Shown here in pieces: positions 33,561 through 36,704 of a stretch of DNA of 36,704 bases. The translations under genes and the position numbers were made by a program. The DNA is from Sphingobacteriaceae bacterium (GTDB taxonomy: Bacteria; Bacteroidota; Bacteroidia; B-17B0; Aurantibacillaceae), in contig JAHEYE010000024.1 of NCBI GenBank assembly GCA_023251695.1, positions 1 through 36,704 of the forward strand, in the 5' to 3' direction. Under the pieces are notes generated by a model. The model was not told where the DNA came from, searched no databases, and saw only the letters and a list, made by a program, of their open reading frames with translations. The number at the start of each line of letters is the position of its first letter. Position 1 is the first letter of the stretch.

Positions 33561-35151
33561 GCTGCGCCTCATACTCATTCTTTTTTTGTTTTCTTTTGCC
33601 GTTGTTTTTTCTCAAAATGACCCTCAGGCGGAAAATATTTTTCTAAATCAGGAAACACAACAAGTAATTGATGAGTGGAATATAAAATATCCATCAACTG
33701 ATTTTCACAGCAGTTTCCGACCTTATTTGCTTTCTACACTTAATAGCTATAACGATTCTTGTTTGCCTTACAAACATTATCTCATTAAGAATTTTTTTCT
33801 GAGTAAAACATTAAACGAGGGGCCTCAAAAACGCAATCAATATAATTTTCAGTTCACTCCTGTTGTTGATTTACAAACCGGGTACGATGTCCTGTTAAAT
33901 AAAAACATAAATGAATTGGGTGGGGGTTTGCGGGCCAAACTAAATATTAATAATGATTTTACTATTGAGGGAACAGCTTTTGGGGCTAATGTCACCTATC
34001 CTTATTTTACAGATACATTGGTAAAACAGAAAATGCTTATTCCCGGTTCAGGAATGGCTTATAAGTCAGGAAATAATTCTTACAGTTATTCTAATTTCAT
34101 TGGTTATGCTTCATACGCTCCCAATAAAATTTTTAATTTTCAATTAGGCAATGGTAAACATTTTATTGGTGACGGATACCGTTCGCTTTTACTTTCGGAT
34201 GTTGCTGCTAATTACCCTTATTTCCGAATCAATGCAAATTTTTGGAACATTCAATACAGTGTCTGGTATACCTGGATGAAGGACGTTACTACGGCGAATG
34301 GAATTAAAAGTAAATTTCAGGATAAGTATGCAACCATGCATTATTTAAGCTGGAATATTGTTAAAGAACTTAATATTTCTGTTTTCGAAAATGTAATCTG
34401 GCAAGGAACTGACACCAACCACGCACGCGGTTTCGATCCGAATTATTTAAGTCCGGTTGTCTTTTACAGACCGCAAGAATATTCGCTTGGTTCGTCCGAT
34501 AACGCATTTATTGGATTAAATGTTTCTGCTAAGTTTTTTTCTTGCCTCAAACTATATGGACAAATTGCCTTAGACGAGTTTTATTTGAAAGAAATAAGAG
34601 CGCGTAAAGGTTGGTGGGCTAACAAGCAGGGCTTACAGGCCGGCTTAAAATACATAAATGTCTTTAAAATAAAAGGTTTGACTTTTCAGGCCGAGTATAA
34701 TGTGGTTCGGCCTTATACATACACGCATGGTTCTGTTCCGCAAAACTATGCGCATTACGGTCAGCCCCTTGCTCATCCCTTTGGTGCCAACTTTAAAGAA
34801 TATCTTGGTTTTTTATCGTACCGCAAAGGAAGATTCATGATTAGCGCACAAGGACTGTATTCGGAAATCGGAATCGATAGCACCTCAGCATCAAATGTAG
34901 GTCAAAATATTTTTCTTTCATACACAACCAGGCCCTATGAATACGGACATAAAGTCGGGCAGGGCGTGAAAACCACTCTTATGCAAAGCGATTTGCGTTT
35001 AACTTATTTTTTAGTTCCTAAAATGAACCTTAGAATAGAGTTAGGATATATTCAGCGGAGTTTTTTTGACGCCAGAGGATACGAATTACAGAATCCTTAC
35101 ATTTACTTCGGAGTAAAAACGAGCTTCTGGAATTTTTACCGCGATTATTAG
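33550..35151 (+). CDS. Wzi-like capsule assembly protein, paralogue 2
   Basis: A 533-residue paralogue of the Wzi-like protein upstream, starting at TTG 33550 inside the end of the phosphoglycosyltransferase gene, with signal peptide MKDKLRLILILFLFSFAVV ... SQ. It carries the matching block GNGKHFIGDGYRSLLLSDVAANYPYFRI and similar QGLQAGLKYI and YNVVRPYTYTHG text. It ends with the barrel-like YFGVKTSFWNFYRDY, close to the end of paralogue 1 (TNLFNSYYDF). Divergence is too great for recent duplication, and both frames are intact. It overlaps recO tail to tail by 4 bases. Confidence 0.83.
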   Translation: MKDKLRLILILFLFSFAVVFSQNDPQAENIFLNQETQQVIDEWNIKYPSTDFHSSFRPYLLSTLNSYNDSCLPYKHYLIKNFFLSKTLNEGPQKRNQYNFQFTPVVDLQTGYDVLLNKNINELGGGLRAKLNINNDFTIEGTAFGANVTYPYFTDTLVKQKMLIPGSGMAYKSGNNSYSYSNFIGYASYAPNKIFNFQLGNGKHFIGDGYRSLLLSDVAANYPYFRINANFWNIQYSVWYTWMKDVTTANGIKSKFQDKYATMHYLSWNIVKELNISVFENVIWQGTDTNHARGFDPNYLSPVVFYRPQEYSLGSSDNAFIGLNVSAKFFSCLKLYGQIALDEFYLKEIRARKGWWANKQGLQAGLKYINVFKIKGLTFQAEYNVVRPYTYTHGSVPQNYAHYGQPLAHPFGANFKEYLGFLSYRKGRFMISAQGLYSEIGIDSTSASNVGQNIFLSYTTRPYEYGHKVGQGVKTTLMQSDLRLTYFLVPKMNLRIELGYIQRSFFDARGYELQNPYIYFGVKTSFWNFYRDY

Positions 35152-35864
35152 TTAAATAATTCCTTAAGGATATTATACGATTTGAGTTCGTTAAATCCTG
35201 CTACATGCATTTTATAGTAGGCAAGCATACATTCTAAAAGCAAATTTCTTTCGCTTCTTTTTAGAGGTTTACCAAGCAAATCGGCATCGAATATCTTAAG
35301 AAAGCTTTTTGATTGTTCCGCATCAAAACCTAAAGGGAAACTTAATGATAATCCGGTATACTGACCTTCGCGTGTATCAAAATATGAATTTTGATCGCTA
35401 TAATTATTGTGGGGTTCAAAGCCAAGGTATTTGCTCAGCTCAAACAAAAAACAAATATGAAAGTTGTTATAATCTGCTGTTGATTCGTTAAACCACTTGT
35501 ACGATGAGATAATGAAATCAAAAAGTAATTCGTTGGGATGTTGTTCCTTTATGCACTTAATTAATATTTCATTCAGAAACTGTGCTATGGTAAGTTTATC
35601 AAATTCCTTGCTTACATCATCACAAACATAAATCAAAGCCGATTCTGTTAACTGCTGAATTTCTTTATTAGGCTTAAGATGAAAGGTTAATTCAACTATT
35701 TGAAGTGGTAAGGTTCCGGCGGATTTAATTTTGGCTGTAGAAGATTTACCAGTGACTGCGCTGAAAGTAATCAGGCCTTGTTGTTTTGTAAATACTTTCA
35801 GAATTAATTTTTTGTCGCCGTACTTAATGTTTTGGAGAATTATGCCTTCGGTTTTAACGAGCAT
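35148..35864 (-). CDS. recO: DNA repair protein RecO
   Basis: Helps load RecA onto SSB-coated single-stranded DNA in the RecFOR pathway. It is 238 residues from the ATG at 35864, which gives the normal N-terminus MLVKTEGIILQNIKYGDKKLI (OB fold). The upstream open frame of 25 codons overlaps the preceding gene and does not resemble RecO. The remainder (IVELTFHLKPNKEIQQLTES, FLNEILIKCIKEQHPNELLF, helical tail) follows the family. It begins 1 base after the PorZ-like gene and shares its direction, so the two are probably co-transcribed. Confidence 0.93.
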   Translation of the reverse strand: MLVKTEGIILQNIKYGDKKLILKVFTKQQGLITFSAVTGKSSTAKIKSAGTLPLQIVELTFHLKPNKEIQQLTESALIYVCDDVSKEFDKLTIAQFLNEILIKCIKEQHPNELLFDFIISSYKWFNESTADYNNFHICFLFELSKYLGFEPHNNYSDQNSYFDTREGQYTGLSLSFPLGFDAEQSKSFLKIFDADLLGKPLKRSERNLLLECMLAYYKMHVAGFNELKSYNILKELFN

Positions 35865-35865
35865 A

Positions 35866-36704
35866 TTAATTAAGCACAAGTATTTTTGCCAAGGCAGAAG
35901 TGCTGCCGTCAGATAAAGCACAGGAAGCAATATAAACACCGGGCGCGACTTTTTGTCCTTTAATATTTTTTAATCCCCAAACAATTTGCCCGCCTTGTGA
36001 TTTTGTTTCCCATACTAAATTTCCATTGATATCGGTGATTTTTACAACAGATTCATTTATCAATCCTTTCACGTAAACGTTTCCGGTATAGCCGGGTCTA
36101 ACCGGATTTGGATAAGCGTGAACGTCTTTATATTCATCTTCTCCTTTAATAATTTCGGTGCGATAAGATTGAATTCCCTGATCAGAGCCGATAAAAATGT
36201 CGCCTGTATTTTCATTATAAGCAATATCTTGCACCACATTTGAAAAGAGCGGACTATTTTCGGCTGTGAAATGATAAATTTCTTTTTGTCCATCAGGTGA
36301 AAAACAAAATACACCGGCGGCCTCTGTGCCAATCCATTTACGGTTGGCGCCATCAATTGCTATGGCTGTCACTTTTTGGGTTTCCAATAAAATCTGTACG
36401 TGATTATCCTGAGTAATGAGAATTTGTTGTGCATCATAATTAGCTCCGGTAAAAATATTTTCGGGAGTATAAAAAACCGCGACGCCTTTTGAGGTACCAA
36501 TCCAGATTTTTCCGTCCATGTCCTCTGCTATTGCAAATACATATGGGTCCGGTAATTTCCCCTGACCTTCGCTTAATGTTAGAAACTTGAAATTGCTTGG
36601 GCCAGGTGCTGAAAAGTTATTGTTTTTATAAACTGCTAAACCGGTTGCTGTTGCATAATTTACATTATTGTAAACGCCAACAACCCCACCGCTTCTTGGA
36701 AATG
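35866..36704 (-). CDS. porZ: PorZ-like beta-propeller protein with T9SS-type C-terminal domain (N-terminus outside window)
   Basis: The minus-strand frame is open from its stop at 35866 through the window edge, so at least 279 residues are visible and the N-terminus is missing. The Met at 36519 is internal: upstream codons read DPYVFAIAEDMDGKIWIGTSKGVAVFY, one blade of a regulator-type propeller. Further blades follow (KVTAIAIDGANRKWIGTEAAG, NTGDIFIGSDQGI). The end is a sorting-domain-like Ig unit (VKITDINGNLVWE, KGQKVAPGVYI, SALAKILVLN). This architecture, directly upstream of recO, fits PorZ, the type IX secretion component that supplies anionic lipopolysaccharide to PorU. A generic propeller protein with a T9SS tail is the alternative. 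Confidence 0.65.
   Translation of the reverse strand, partial: FPRSGGVVGVYNNVNYATATGLAVYKNNNFSAPGPSNFKFLTLSEGQGKLPDPYVFAIAEDMDGKIWIGTSKGVAVFYTPENIFTGANYDAQQILITQDNHVQILLETQKVTAIAIDGANRKWIGTEAAGVFCFSPDGQKEIYHFTAENSPLFSNVVQDIAYNENTGDIFIGSDQGIQSYRTEIIKGEDEYKDVHAYPNPVRPGYTGNVYVKGLINESVVKITDINGNLVWETKSQGGQIVWGLKNIKGQKVAPGVYIASCALSDGSTSALAKILVLN

Noticed and set aside
35865..35939. Extended N-terminus of RecO starting at 35939
   Set aside because: It overlaps the PorZ-like gene, is hydrophobic and unlike RecO; MLVKTEGIIL at 35864 is the normal family start.
1..36704. Mobile element, CRISPR array, restriction or anti-phage system
   Set aside because: I found no transposase, integrase, direct-repeat array, terminal inverted repeats or defence-type enzyme; gene order looks like stable core chromosome.

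Overview
The window comes from a Bacteroidota chromosome. The DNA is AT-rich. Several genes are preceded by the Bacteroidota-type -7 element TAnnTTTG rather than a Shine-Dalgarno sequence. The gene families are characteristic of the phylum: DUF6089, DUF3098, DUF4292, DUF4296, a PorZ-like type IX secretion protein, tandem OmpH/Skp genes and Wzi-like capsule proteins. The gene order DUF6089-uppS-bamA-ompH and DUF3098-uppP-truB is also typical of the phylum. Almost everything encodes cell-envelope machinery. I see no tRNA, rRNA, CRISPR array, transposase or phage gene, and no gene-free stretch longer than about 170 bases.

Layout. Positions 1-6.2 kb hold a giant alpha-2-macroglobulin-like protein whose signal peptide starts before the window; it ends at a strong terminator. 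Positions 6.3-12.7 kb hold a tight four-gene cassette: a lipoprotein with a GH16-type C-terminal domain, an AlgI-type MBOAT acyltransferase, and two tandem AlgJ/AlgX-like SGNH proteins. Positions 12.8-15.4 kb hold dxs and a convergent glyoxalase-II-like metallo-beta-lactamase hydrolase. Positions 15.6-21.6 kb hold the outer-membrane biogenesis run DUF6089-uppS-bamA-ompH-ompH-ompH, closed by a hairpin terminator. A small DUF4296 lipoprotein follows and converges on a minus-strand operon at 26.9-22.0 kb (sugar nucleotidyltransferase, TPR lipoprotein, DUF4292 lipoprotein, EnvC-like activator). Positions 28.7-27.0 kb on the minus strand hold DUF3098-uppP-truB. Positions 28.9-35.2 kb on the plus strand hold gmd-fcl (GDP-L-fucose synthesis), a Wzi-like protein, a WecA/MraY-type phosphoglycosyltransferase and a second Wzi-like protein. 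Positions 36.7-35.1 kb on the minus strand hold a PorZ-like propeller protein (cut by the window edge) and recO.

How the genes fit together. Several steps of the polyprenyl-lipid cycle are present: dxs (isoprenoid entry), uppS (undecaprenyl diphosphate synthesis), uppP (carrier recycling) and a GT4 enzyme that loads the carrier. GDP-fucose supply and two Wzi-like barrel proteins point to capsule or exopolysaccharide production. The MBOAT/SGNH/GH16 cassette could acetylate and trim such a polymer. BamA and three Skp-like chaperones would assemble the outer-membrane proteins involved.

The observation I find most worth following is a short helical motif of about 32 residues. It occurs five times across three proteins of the MBOAT cassette: once in the GH16 lipoprotein and twice at the C-terminus of each SGNH protein. 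I do not recognise it as a named domain, and it may physically couple the cassette's components.
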